Shown: positions 36,893 to 45,209 of the stretch, piece by piece
Layout of the letters: each line of letters starts with the position of its first letter
How positions within the stretch are numbered: position 1 is the first letter of the stretch
From: an uncultured bacterium
GTDB taxonomy: Bacteria > Bacteroidota > Bacteroidia > Bacteroidales > Bacteroidaceae
Assembly: GCA_945869305.1 (NCBI GenBank)
Contig: CAMBOH010000006.1
Span: 1-45,209, forward strand
Length of the DNA stretch: 45,209 nucleotides
Direction of reading: 5' to 3'
Program-made: the position numbers and the translations under genes
The notes under the pieces: generated by a model
Told to the model about the DNA's origin: nothing
The model's input: the letters and a program-made list of their open reading frames with translations, nothing else
Database searches by the model: none

Positions 36893-39001
36893 ATGAAACA
36901 GAAAGCAGAAAAGAAGGCTGCAGCCGCCAAACCGGCAGCCAAACGCGCTCCCCGCAAGGCCGCAGCCCCCAAACACATCAAACTGGTCCAGAACGACCCT
37001 TGGCTTGAACCCTTCGAGGGGGCGATACAGGGGCGGCACGACCATGCCCTCTATAAGCTCAACGAGCTCTCGGCAGGCAAAGGCAAGCTCTCTGAATTTG
37101 CCGACGGCCACCTCTACTTCGGCCTGCACCGCACTGCCCGCCAATGGGTGATGCGCGAATGGGCACCCAACGCCACAGCCATCTACCTCATCGGAGACTT
37201 CAACGGCTGGAAAGAAGAGGCCCAGTATGCCTTCAAACGCGTAGAAGGAACCGGAAACTGGGAGCTGAAACTCCCCTTGCGCGCACTCAAGCACCTCGAC
37301 CTCTACAAGCTCTCCATGCACTGGCAGGGAGGACAAGGCGAACGTGTGCCGGCGTGGTGCCGCCGCGTGGTGCAGGACGATGAGACAAAAATCTTCAGTG
37401 CACAGGTGTGGGCTCCCGAACAGCCCTACGAATGGAAGAAGCCCAACTTCAAGCCCAAGAAGGCACCGCTCTTCATCTACGAGTGCCACATTGGTATGGC
37501 ACAGGACGAAGAGAAGGTGGGCACATACAACGAGTTCCGCGAGAAGGTGCTGCCCCGCGTCATTGCCGACGGCTACAACTGCATACAGATTATGGCCATT
37601 GCCGAACACCCCTACTACGGCAGTTTCGGCTATCACGTCAGCTCCTTCTTTGCGCCCTCCAGCCGTTTCGGCACTCCCGATGAACTCAAACAGCTCATCG
37701 ACGAGGCCCATCAGGCCGGCATCACGGTCATCATGGACCTTGTTCACAGTCATGCTGTGAAGAACGAAATCGAAGGCCTCGGCAACTATGCTGGCGACCC
37801 CGACCAGTTCTTCTATCCCGGCGGACGGCGCGAGCACTCCGCCTGGGACAGCCTCTGCTTTGACTATGGCAAGAACGAGGTGATCCACTTCCTCCTCTCC
37901 AACTGCAAGTACTGGCTCACGGAGTTCAACTTCGACGGTTTCCGCTTCGACGGTGTGACCTCCATGCTCTATTACAGCCACGGACTCGGCGAGGCCTTCT
38001 GCGGCTACGGCGATTACTTCAACGGCCATCAGGACGACAACGCGGTCTGCTACCTCACACTGGCCAACCTGCTCATCCACGAGGTAAAGCCCAGTGCAAT
38101 CACCATTGCCGAAGAGGTGAGCGGTATGCCCGGTCTGGCCGCTCCCTTCAAGGACGGCGGCTACGGCTTCGACTACCGCATGGCCATGAACGTGCCCGAC
38201 TACTGGATAAAGACCATCAAGGAGTGCCGCGATGAGGACTGGAAGCCCTCTTCCATCTTCTGGGAAATTACCAACCGCCGCGCCGACGAACGCACCATTT
38301 CCTACTGCGAAAGCCACGACCAGGCACTGGTGGGCGACAAGACCATCATCTTCCGCCTCATCGACGCCGACATGTATTGGCACTTCCGCAAAGGTGACGA
38401 AAACGGCACTGTCCACCGCGGTATGGCCCTCCACAAGATGATTCGTCTGGTCACCGCCTCGACCATCAATGGCGGCTATCTCAACTTCATGGGCAACGAG
38501 TTCGGCCATCCCGAATGGATTGACTTCCCGCGCGAAGGTAACGGCTGGAGCTATAAGTATGCCCGCCGCCAGTGGAACCTGGTGGACAACAAGGAGCTGT
38601 GCTACCACCAGCTCGGCGACTTCGACAGCCGTATGCTCCACCTGCTGCGCAGCTTCCCCGACATCCGCAAATTGCCCGTTCAGGAAATCTGGCACAACGA
38701 CGGTGACCAGATTCTGGCCTTTGCCCGCGGACCGCTCGTATTCGTATTCAACTTCTCGCCTGTACGTTCCTATGAGGGCTATGGCTTCATGGTACCCGAG
38801 GGGGCATACGACGTGGTGCTCAACACCGATGACCCTGCCTTTGGCGGTAACGGCCTGGCCGATGACAGCGTGCGCCACTTCACCAACTTCGACCCGCTGC
38901 TCAAGCGCGACGGAAAGGGCTGGCTCAAGCTCTACCTGCCTGCACGCACGGCGGTCGTGTTGCGCCGTGCCGATGAAGAACCTGAGGCACCGGCCAAGTA
39001 A
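36893..39001 (+). CDS. glgB: 1,4-alpha-glucan branching enzyme (GH13), with Lys/Ala/Pro-rich N-terminal extension
   Basis: EWAPNATAIYLIGDFNGW, DLVHSHAVKNEIEGL, FRFDGVTSMLYYSHG, AEEVSGMPG, ESHDQALVGDKT, NFMGNEFGHPEW. Confidence 0.95.
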   Translation: MKQKAEKKAAAAKPAAKRAPRKAAAPKHIKLVQNDPWLEPFEGAIQGRHDHALYKLNELSAGKGKLSEFADGHLYFGLHRTARQWVMREWAPNATAIYLIGDFNGWKEEAQYAFKRVEGTGNWELKLPLRALKHLDLYKLSMHWQGGQGERVPAWCRRVVQDDETKIFSAQVWAPEQPYEWKKPNFKPKKAPLFIYECHIGMAQDEEKVGTYNEFREKVLPRVIADGYNCIQIMAIAEHPYYGSFGYHVSSFFAPSSRFGTPDELKQLIDEAHQAGITVIMDLVHSHAVKNEIEGLGNYAGDPDQFFYPGGRREHSAWDSLCFDYGKNEVIHFLLSNCKYWLTEFNFDGFRFDGVTSMLYYSHGLGEAFCGYGDYFNGHQDDNAVCYLTLANLLIHEVKPSAITIAEEVSGMPGLAAPFKDGGYGFDYRMAMNVPDYWIKTIKECRDEDWKPSSIFWEITNRRADERTISYCESHDQALVGDKTIIFRLIDADMYWHFRKGDENGTVHRGMALHKMIRLVTASTINGGYLNFMGNEFGHPEWIDFPREGNGWSYKYARRQWNLVDNKELCYHQLGDFDSRMLHLLRSFPDIRKLPVQEIWHNDGDQILAFARGPLVFVFNFSPVRSYEGYGFMVPEGAYDVVLNTDDPAFGGNGLADDSVRHFTNFDPLLKRDGKGWLKLYLPARTAVVLRRADEEPEAPAK

Positions 39002-39175
39002 GGGCGTATAAGGAAATAAGCCGAAGGTTCGTAGACCACTGTTTTAATTGAAGGTTGAGGGGTTGAAGGTTTGTCAAGATGCCATAAACGTAGTTCTCAT
39101 TCGCTCTGTGAGCATCCTGTAAACTTTAAACCTTTCAATTTTCAATCGAGATAGCCTCGGTTCTGCCCTCTTCTG

Positions 39176-39205
39176 TTTGTACATTGAAAGAAATGACTAC
39201 ATTTG
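39176..39205 (+). promoter_or_regulatory. promoter TTTG-N18-TACATTTG for the glycan cluster
   Basis: TTTG at 39176-39179 and tacatttg at 39198-39205, 21 nt upstream of ORF 39227. Confidence 0.7.
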
Positions 39206-39226
39206 CACTAAAGCAAATATAAATTC

Positions 39227-39649
39227 ATGACCCAAGACCTGCAACCCGAAACCTTGACCATCGACTTTGACAGCTTCAGCGATGCGCGCGGCGTACTGAC
39301 AGTCGAGCAGAACAGCGCGCACAGCCCGCTGCCATTCCGCGTGGACCGTGTGTTCTGGATTACCGATGTTCCGCAAGGTGCGACGCGCGGCAATCATGCC
39401 CACCAGACCTGCTATGAGGCTTTGGTGTGCGTACACGGAAGCTTTAAGGTGAAGGTTGACAATGGGTGCGGGCTGTCGTTTACCGCCTTGCTCGATTCGC
39501 CCCAGAAGGGACTCGTCGTGCCCCCCATGGTGTGGTGCGAGCTGTTCGACTTCACGCCGGGAGCGGTCTGCCTGTGCATGGCATCGGGCGGCTACGACAA
39601 GGACGGCTATCTTGAAACCCGTGAGGAATGGCTGGCTGCCCTTCGGTAG
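39227..39649 (+). CDS. FdtA/QdtA-type (WxcM-like) dTDP-sugar 3,4-ketoisomerase
   Basis: DARGVLTVEQNSAHSPLPFRVDRVFWITDVPQGATRGNHAHQTCYEALVCVHGSFKVKVDNG. Confidence 0.9.
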   Translation: MTQDLQPETLTIDFDSFSDARGVLTVEQNSAHSPLPFRVDRVFWITDVPQGATRGNHAHQTCYEALVCVHGSFKVKVDNGCGLSFTALLDSPQKGLVVPPMVWCELFDFTPGAVCLCMASGGYDKDGYLETREEWLAALR

Positions 39650-39726
39650 GGCTTGGCTGCAAGGCCTCTGCCCTGCCCTCCTCCCAGTTTCAGTGAAACG
39701 GTGACTACACCTATTCTATTACATGT

Positions 39727-40722
39727 ATGGAAGTTGTGGTAAAACCTTACGGCCCGGAATGGAAATCAGCGTGGGACAGTGCCGTCGATGAGGTGCGCCA
39801 GTCCTCCTTCCTGCTCAAGCGCGACTTCATGGACTACCATAGTGCGCGCTTTTCCGACCGTTCCCTCCTGCTGCTGAATGCCAAGGGTAAGGTCGCGGCC
39901 CTGTTGCCAGCCTGCGAAAATCCGGACGCCCCCACACAGGTGGTGTCACACGCAGGGCTGACTTATGGCGGCCTGCTGCTTATGCCCGATGCCACTGCTG
40001 CCCAAGTGGTGCAGCTGATGGCTCTATGTGCCGACCACTATCACGCCTGTGGCTACACAACGTGGGTATACAAGCCTATGCCGCACATCTACCACCGCTA
40101 TCCCGCTGAGGAGGACTTGTACGCCGTTTTCCGTCTGGACGGACAACTCTGTGCGCGCACGCTCTCGGCTGCCATCAGGCTGGATGCCCCCTACAGGCTG
40201 TCCGAACTGCGTCGCCGCAAGGTGAACAGGTTTCTCCGTTCACAACAGTCGCAGCCGCTTTTCAGTGACAGTGTACGCCACCTGCCGGCTTTCTGGCAGA
40301 TGCTCGACGAGGTGCTCCACAAGCGGCACGGCCTCCATCCCGTACACACGCTCTCTGAATTGCAGTTGCTGTGCAGCCGGTTCCCGCGTGAGATAAGGTT
40401 GCTCACTGTGTTTGGCACCGCCGCCTCCCACGCGGCAGAGCCGCAGCTCCTGGCCGGGTGTATGGTCTTTCTTTGTAGCCGCGTGGCACACGTGCAGTAT
40501 ATTTCCGCAAGCGACGAGGGCTGCTGCGTTTCGGCACTCGACTGGCTGCTGGCCGGTTTGCCCCGTTGGCTGCAGTGCGAAGCACCCGGTACGGAATACC
40601 TGGACTTTGGCATATCGACCGAACAGGGAGGCCGCTGGCTCAACGAAGGACTTGCCTTCCAGAAGGAGGGCTTTGGTGCCCGCGCCGTGTGTTATGATAC
40701 GTATATTATCGGGTTGTCGTGA
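39727..40722 (+). CDS. GNAT/FemAB-like acyltransferase
   Basis: Ends in FGISTEQGGRWLNEGLAFQKEGFGARAVCYDTY, typical of Bacteroidetes GNAT/FemAB-like proteins in sugar loci; located between fdtA- and fdtB-like genes. Confidence 0.7.
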   Translation: MEVVVKPYGPEWKSAWDSAVDEVRQSSFLLKRDFMDYHSARFSDRSLLLLNAKGKVAALLPACENPDAPTQVVSHAGLTYGGLLLMPDATAAQVVQLMALCADHYHACGYTTWVYKPMPHIYHRYPAEEDLYAVFRLDGQLCARTLSAAIRLDAPYRLSELRRRKVNRFLRSQQSQPLFSDSVRHLPAFWQMLDEVLHKRHGLHPVHTLSELQLLCSRFPREIRLLTVFGTAASHAAEPQLLAGCMVFLCSRVAHVQYISASDEGCCVSALDWLLAGLPRWLQCEAPGTEYLDFGISTEQGGRWLNEGLAFQKEGFGARAVCYDTYIIGLS

Positions 40723-40782
40723 GATCAGCCTTCTCCCTGCGCTCCCCGTACGACAAACCTCCTCACTCCCTCTTATCCCGCC

Positions 40783-41892
40783 ATGATACCCTTTCTCCCT
40801 CTACAGGCTATCAATGCCAGCTTCGAACCACAGCTTTCCCAAGCCGTGCAGCGCGTGGTGCAGAGCGGTTGGTATTTGCTGGGCGAAGCGTGTAAGGCTT
40901 TCGAAGACGAGTATGCCCGTTGGTTGGGAGCTTCCCATTGTGTGGGTGTGGGCAGCGGGCTCGACGCGCTGACACTGGCCCTGCGCGCCATGGCCGGTTT
41001 GTATCATTGGCCGGACCGCGCTGAGGTGATAGTGCCTGACATGACCTTTGTGGCCACAGCCGAGGCTGTGGTGTTGGCGGGTTTGGTGCCCGTGTTGGCC
41101 GAGGTCGACGACAATGCGCTGCTCACGGTAGCGCATGCCGAAAAGGTGCGTACCGCCAGAACCAGGGCTGTGATACCCGTACACCTCTACGGACATCCAG
41201 CCGACATGCCCGCACTGTGTGACTGGGCCGGACAGCATGGACTTGCTGTGCTCGAAGATGCCGCACAGGCCCATGGTGCCGAAGTTGGCGGCAAGCGCGT
41301 GGGCTGCTGGGGACAAGCGGCGGCCTTCAGCTTCTATCCCGGCAAGAACCTCGGTGCACTGGGCAACGGAGGAGCCGTCGTGACCGACGACGACGACCTG
41401 GCCCGTCGGGTGCGCACGCTGGCCAATTATGGTGCCCAAGTGAAGTACCGCCATGACGTGTTGGGAGTCAACAGCCGCTTGGACGAGGTGCAGGCAGCAG
41501 CCTTGCGCGTCAAGCTGGCACGGTTGGATGCCGACAACGAGGCACGGCGCGCAGTGGCCCGGCAGTACGCCGAGGGCCTCCGTTCGCCTCATGTGGTCAA
41601 GCCCTATCAGGGCGATACGGCGCGCAGCGTGTTCCACATCTACCCCCTGCGGTGTGCGCATCGCGATGAGCTGGCCCGCCACTTGGCGGCACGGGGTGTG
41701 GAGACGCTGATCCATTATCCGCGCGCGCTGTCTCAGCAGCCGGCCTTACAGCCCTACATCGCCAACCCCACCGACCCGCATCCCAACGCCCTGTGCTGGG
41801 CTGTGCAGGAGTTGAGCCTCCCCATATCGCCCCTTCTGACGGCCGACGAGGTCAGCCATATCTGCGATGCAATCAATCAGTGGAGTGCGTAG
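40783..41892 (+). CDS. DegT/DnrJ/EryC1/StrS (FdtB-type) aminotransferase
   Basis: VQSGWYLLGEACKAFEDEYARWLGASHCVGVGSGLDALTLAL, EDAAQAHGAEVGGKRVG, FSFYPGKNLGALGNGGAVVT. Confidence 0.95.
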   Translation: MIPFLPLQAINASFEPQLSQAVQRVVQSGWYLLGEACKAFEDEYARWLGASHCVGVGSGLDALTLALRAMAGLYHWPDRAEVIVPDMTFVATAEAVVLAGLVPVLAEVDDNALLTVAHAEKVRTARTRAVIPVHLYGHPADMPALCDWAGQHGLAVLEDAAQAHGAEVGGKRVGCWGQAAAFSFYPGKNLGALGNGGAVVTDDDDLARRVRTLANYGAQVKYRHDVLGVNSRLDEVQAAALRVKLARLDADNEARRAVARQYAEGLRSPHVVKPYQGDTARSVFHIYPLRCAHRDELARHLAARGVETLIHYPRALSQQPALQPYIANPTDPHPNALCWAVQELSLPISPLLTADEVSHICDAINQWSA

Positions 41893-41927
41893 CGCTCTGT
41901 CAAACCATAAACTTTTTATAGCTCCTC

Positions 41928-42740
41928 ATGACACTCGACATACTCATTTGTTCGCTAAACAAAGGAATAGTACGTGTTCAGGACGTGCTGCTCCCCCAAC
42001 AAGAGAACGTCAGGTATATTGTCTCCTACCAGTATACCGATGAGCGTTATCTCGACCTCATACCCTCGTGTCTGTCCACGCGCACCGACGTCACCATCTA
42101 TAAATATAAAGGCCAGGGACTCTCGGCCAACCGCAACCTGGCACTCGACAAGGCCACGGCCGACCTGGTCATGTATGCCGACGACGATGCCCGCCTCCTA
42201 CCCGAAACCCCGTCCATTGTGACCCGGGTGTTCGAGGAGCATGACCAGTTGGATGTAGCTTTCTTCTGCGCTTCGACCTACACGGGCAAGCCCCTGAAGA
42301 ACTATCCCGAACAGCCGTTTGAGGTGTTGGCCATGCCCAGCCAGTACTCCATTTCGGCACTCGAAATGGTGTGTCGTCGTACGAAGGTTCAGGGCCGGAT
42401 TCGCTTTGACGAACGATTCGGACTTGGCACGCAGTTCCTCACCTGTGGCGAGGAGGAGGTGTGGATGGAAGATGCCCTGCGTGCCCGCCTGCGCATGCAT
42501 TATTTTCCCGAAAAGATAGTGGAGACCAGCACGATGCTGAAGAAGTCGTTGGTCTATGTCGATGCAGGCGTACAGCGCAGCCGGGGAGCCATTGCCTACT
42601 ACCGCTACCACGCCAGTGCCTGGTGGATATGCTTCAAATTCGCACTCGACAGTGCGCGCAGGGGCTACTGCCACTTCCTGCCCATGATGCGCCATCTGGT
42701 CGAAGGCATACGCTACATGAAGCGCACTGGCAGGGTGTGA
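41928..42740 (+). CDS. family 2 glycosyltransferase
   Basis: GQGLSANRNLALDKATADLVMYADDDARL; GT-A DDD motif. Confidence 0.88.
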   Translation: MTLDILICSLNKGIVRVQDVLLPQQENVRYIVSYQYTDERYLDLIPSCLSTRTDVTIYKYKGQGLSANRNLALDKATADLVMYADDDARLLPETPSIVTRVFEEHDQLDVAFFCASTYTGKPLKNYPEQPFEVLAMPSQYSISALEMVCRRTKVQGRIRFDERFGLGTQFLTCGEEEVWMEDALRARLRMHYFPEKIVETSTMLKKSLVYVDAGVQRSRGAIAYYRYHASAWWICFKFALDSARRGYCHFLPMMRHLVEGIRYMKRTGRV

Positions 42741-42868
42741 AGCCAGTGCGTTCCGTCCGCACTTCCCGGTTTTAGGGTTGAAAAGGCATATAGGCCCGCA
42801 ACGGTCGTCCGTGCGACAATCCTCTCTGCGGAGCGGACATCCTCATCAACTTTTACTTCAAACACCCC

Positions 42869-43675
42869 ATGACCATAGAAATCCTCGTGTGCACGCTCGA
42901 CGAGGGCATCCGTGAGGTCGACGGCCTGCTGCTCCCCCCCCTGCCCGAGGTGCAATACCTGGTAGCCTGGCAGCAGACACATGCCGGCCAGCCGCCCCTT
43001 CCTGCCACATGGAAGCAGCGTGGCGATTTGCGCGTCTTGCCCCATACAGGCAGCGGCCTTTCGCGCAACCGCAACTTTGCGCTGCAACACGCCGAGGGCG
43101 ACTGGTTGGTCATTGCCGACGACGACAACCGCTATACCCCGCAAAGCCTGCAACACCTGCGCCACGCTATCAGCCTGCATCCCGATGCCGCTGCCTTGCA
43201 GCTACAAGCCGCTGACTATGCAGGTCGGCCTTTGCGCAACTATCCGCCCCATGCCTACGAATACAGCGCGCGTCCTCGAGGCACCTATGTGGCATCCTAC
43301 GAGCTGGCCTTGCGGCGCAAGGCCATGCTTCCCGCCTTCGACACCCGCTTTGGGCTCGGAACATATCTGGGTTGCGGCGAAGAGGAAGTGTTCATCCACC
43401 AACTTGCCGCAACGGGTCAAAGCGTGTGGTACGAACCGCTGCCTTTTGTTATGACCGATGCGGCTTCGACAGGCACCCGCTTCGCGCAGTCGCCGGCCGT
43501 GCAGCGAGGCAAGGGGGGCGTGCTGTGCGTCATGCACGGTCCATGGGGTGCAGCCCTTCGCTGCCTCAAGTACGCCTTTACACAGCCCCGCCTGCGGCTT
43601 TCCACCCGTGTCACCTCCTTGTGGCAAATGTTTAAAGGCATAGTGTATGTTCTCACTCATCATCCCCTATCATAA
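42869..43675 (+). CDS. family 2 glycosyltransferase, paralogue of the preceding gene
   Basis: GSGLSRNRNFALQHAEGDWLVIADDDNRY; shares FDxRFGLGT...CGEEEV with 41928..42740. Confidence 0.88.
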   Translation: MTIEILVCTLDEGIREVDGLLLPPLPEVQYLVAWQQTHAGQPPLPATWKQRGDLRVLPHTGSGLSRNRNFALQHAEGDWLVIADDDNRYTPQSLQHLRHAISLHPDAAALQLQAADYAGRPLRNYPPHAYEYSARPRGTYVASYELALRRKAMLPAFDTRFGLGTYLGCGEEEVFIHQLAATGQSVWYEPLPFVMTDAASTGTRFAQSPAVQRGKGGVLCVMHGPWGAALRCLKYAFTQPRLRLSTRVTSLWQMFKGIVYVLTHHPLS

Positions 43676-44582
43676 TCGCGAGCGGTGGTTGCCTGCCACA
43701 CTCCAAAGCCTGCTGGCATGCACCTGTCGTCCGCACCACGTGCTGCTGGTAGACAATGGCAGTACGGATGGGTCGGCGCTGGTGTGCCGCAACTTTGCCC
43801 AAGCCCATCCGGACTGGAACATCAGTCTGGTCAGCGAAGCGCAGCCTGGTGCCTGTTTCGCCCGCAATGCCGCGCTGAAGCTGGTGGAGACCGAGTGGGT
43901 CTATTTTTTTGATTCGGATGATGAACTCTCGCCCCGCTTTTTCGAACAGGCAGTGAAGACCCTGGCAGCCCATCCGCGGGCCGACATCATTGCCGCCGCC
44001 ACCGTCATGACCTTTCCCGATGGCACCATGCGGCGCAGGGCTGTACAGCGCAACAGTTCCGTGCGCGACCAGATACTCACAGCCCAGTTGGCCACGCAGG
44101 GCCTCTTTGTGCGCACGAAGCTGCTATGCCAAGTAGGAGCCTGGAACACAGAACTGACGAAATGGAATGATTGGGAATTGGGCATACGCCTGCTGCTCAG
44201 CCGTCCGCGGGTCGTGTGGCTGCCTGGTTCATGGCACCGTATCCAACAACATCCCGACAGCCTGACAGGCAGCGGATTCAGCCATACACTCCCCCAGCTG
44301 TTGTCTGCATTTGAGGCCGTACGCCGACTTGTGTCAGCCCGTGGCGAATGGCTTGCAGCACTGGCTGTCCGTGCCGGCATTGTGGCTGCTCAGCTTCAGC
44401 GTGAAGGCAGTGCAGACGAGGCCGGGAAGCTCCGCCAGTGGGCCAAGGATGTGTGCGGACAGTGCCCCCACCCTAAGCTGGTCCGCCTGCTATGTTTCGC
44501 GATTAGCTGCTATGTACGTGTCGGAGGTCGGGGCGCATGGATGCTGGCCCGCTGCTTCTTGCGGGATGTTGCTGTCCGGTAA
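43647..44582 (+). CDS. family 2 glycosyltransferase
   Basis: SLIIPYHNRERWLPATLQSLLACTCRPHHVLLVDNGSTDGSAL...EWVYFFDSDDELSPRFFEQA. Confidence 0.93.
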   Translation: MFSLIIPYHNRERWLPATLQSLLACTCRPHHVLLVDNGSTDGSALVCRNFAQAHPDWNISLVSEAQPGACFARNAALKLVETEWVYFFDSDDELSPRFFEQAVKTLAAHPRADIIAAATVMTFPDGTMRRRAVQRNSSVRDQILTAQLATQGLFVRTKLLCQVGAWNTELTKWNDWELGIRLLLSRPRVVWLPGSWHRIQQHPDSLTGSGFSHTLPQLLSAFEAVRRLVSARGEWLAALAVRAGIVAAQLQREGSADEAGKLRQWAKDVCGQCPHPKLVRLLCFAISCYVRVGGRGAWMLARCFLRDVAVR

Positions 44583-44643
44583 AACTCTCCAGCACACAAC
44601 TATCCTGGTGGCTCTGTAAAGTACAGACTCCGTTTTTTTTTTT

Positions 44644-44700
44644 CGTATAACAAGCAGGGCTTATTCCAGCGAACGGTAGTGCATACAACTGGGAGAGCAG
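44644..44700. repeat. 57-bp dispersed repeat, second copy at 1866-1921
   Basis: cgtataacaagcagggcttattccagcgaacggtagtgcatacaactgggagagcag vs cgtataacagctgagcttattccagcgaattgtagtactaacgacagagagaacag. Confidence 0.8.
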
Positions 44701-45013
44701 ACATCTTGTCCGCCTGAATCTCATAGCAGGCTGGATGTTTGCTATCCCTGTCGTTATTATCCCGAAGAAACTCACTTTTCTTCGGGTCGCATACTGGTGC
44801 CAAACGGGCAGCCATGTTCTATTCGCTGGCATGCTCATGCAGACTACAAGGTATTAACTTCTTTGAATATATATCTGATGTAATAAACAAAGCAGCAGCG
44901 CTACCACCAAGAACACCATTAAGTAAGTACCGGGAATTACTGCCGGATAAATGGAAACGTTTTCGTTAAGCCAGATGAGCAAAGCCAAACTTGTTTGAGC
45001 TTTGCCATGGCGA

Positions 45014-45209
45014 GAACTTTCGTGCAAGTGAGAGCAGAAGCCAAGCTTGCTTGGATTATGCCGAGCGCAGCCGAAAGTCTCAAAGAACTTTCGTGCAAGT
45101 GAGAGCAGAAGCCAAGCTTGCTTGGATTATGCCGAGCGCAGCCGAAAGTCTCAAAGAACTTTCGTGCAAGTGAGAGCAGAAGCCAAGCTTGCTTGGATTA
45201 TGCCGAGCG
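45014..45209. repeat. 71-bp perfect tandem repeat, ~2.75 units, continues past the window
   Basis: gaactttcgtgcaagtgagagcagaagccaagcttgcttggattatgccgagcgcagccgaaagtctcaaa begins at 45014, 45085, 45156. Confidence 0.98.

Noticed and set aside
36875-38878. 667-aa minus-strand ORF antisense to glgB
   Set aside because: glgB on the plus strand has clear GH13 motifs; the antisense frame has low-complexity V/A/E/H-rich composition and is a codon-bias shadow of a GC-rich gene.
44630-44645. Long T homopolymer as a phase-variation tract
   Set aside because: It is intergenic after the last GT stop, not within a coding frame or promoter spacer, so no switch mechanism is supported; more likely a terminator-like tract.
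45014-45209. Possible CRISPR array or coding repeat (ORF 44991..45173)
   Set aside because: The whole 71-bp period is identical with no variable spacer; the period is not divisible by 3, so the ORF changes frame each unit.

Overview
The 45.2-kb window looks like a Bacteroidales-type (Bacteroidota) chromosome segment. The evidence is gene content, dense gene packing, and several TAnnTTTG (-7) boxes, one with a well-spaced TTTG (-33) in front of rnpB and one in front of the fdtA-like gene. Most of it is core genome: recG, a DJ-1/PfpI protein, pdxJ, nadK, ABC exporter + TamB, grpE-dnaJ, folC, hpt, adk, obgE, pgeF/YfiH, a GH25 lysozyme, a GH29 fucosidase, a DUF5103-like protein, a 2-hydroxyacid dehydrogenase that appears frameshifted, a TRIC channel, hemW, a DUF3667 protein, an Rpn/PDDEXK-type nuclease, rnpB (minus strand), PBP1A, kdsB, a MORN-repeat protein, glgB, and a 3-amino-sugar/glycosyltransferase cluster (fdtA-like, GNAT/FemAB-like, fdtB-like, three GT2). 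The accessory signal is concentrated in four places. (1) The left end has a truncated tyrosine recombinase abutting a ~700-bp inverted-repeat element with nested tandem repeats. (2) The rpn locus is followed by exact partial copies of its own middle (163 bp) and 3' end (40 bp). (3) The nadK leader is long and has candidate alternative hairpins and face-to-face promoters. (4) Several dispersed repeat families recur, including one apparently inside the tamB reading frame and a 71-bp tandem array running off the right edge. No complete novel defence system was found. The best candidates for undescribed biology are the rpn partial-cassette arrangement, the nadK leader, and the dispersed hairpin repeat families. 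All assignments come from reading the sequence; no database search was run.
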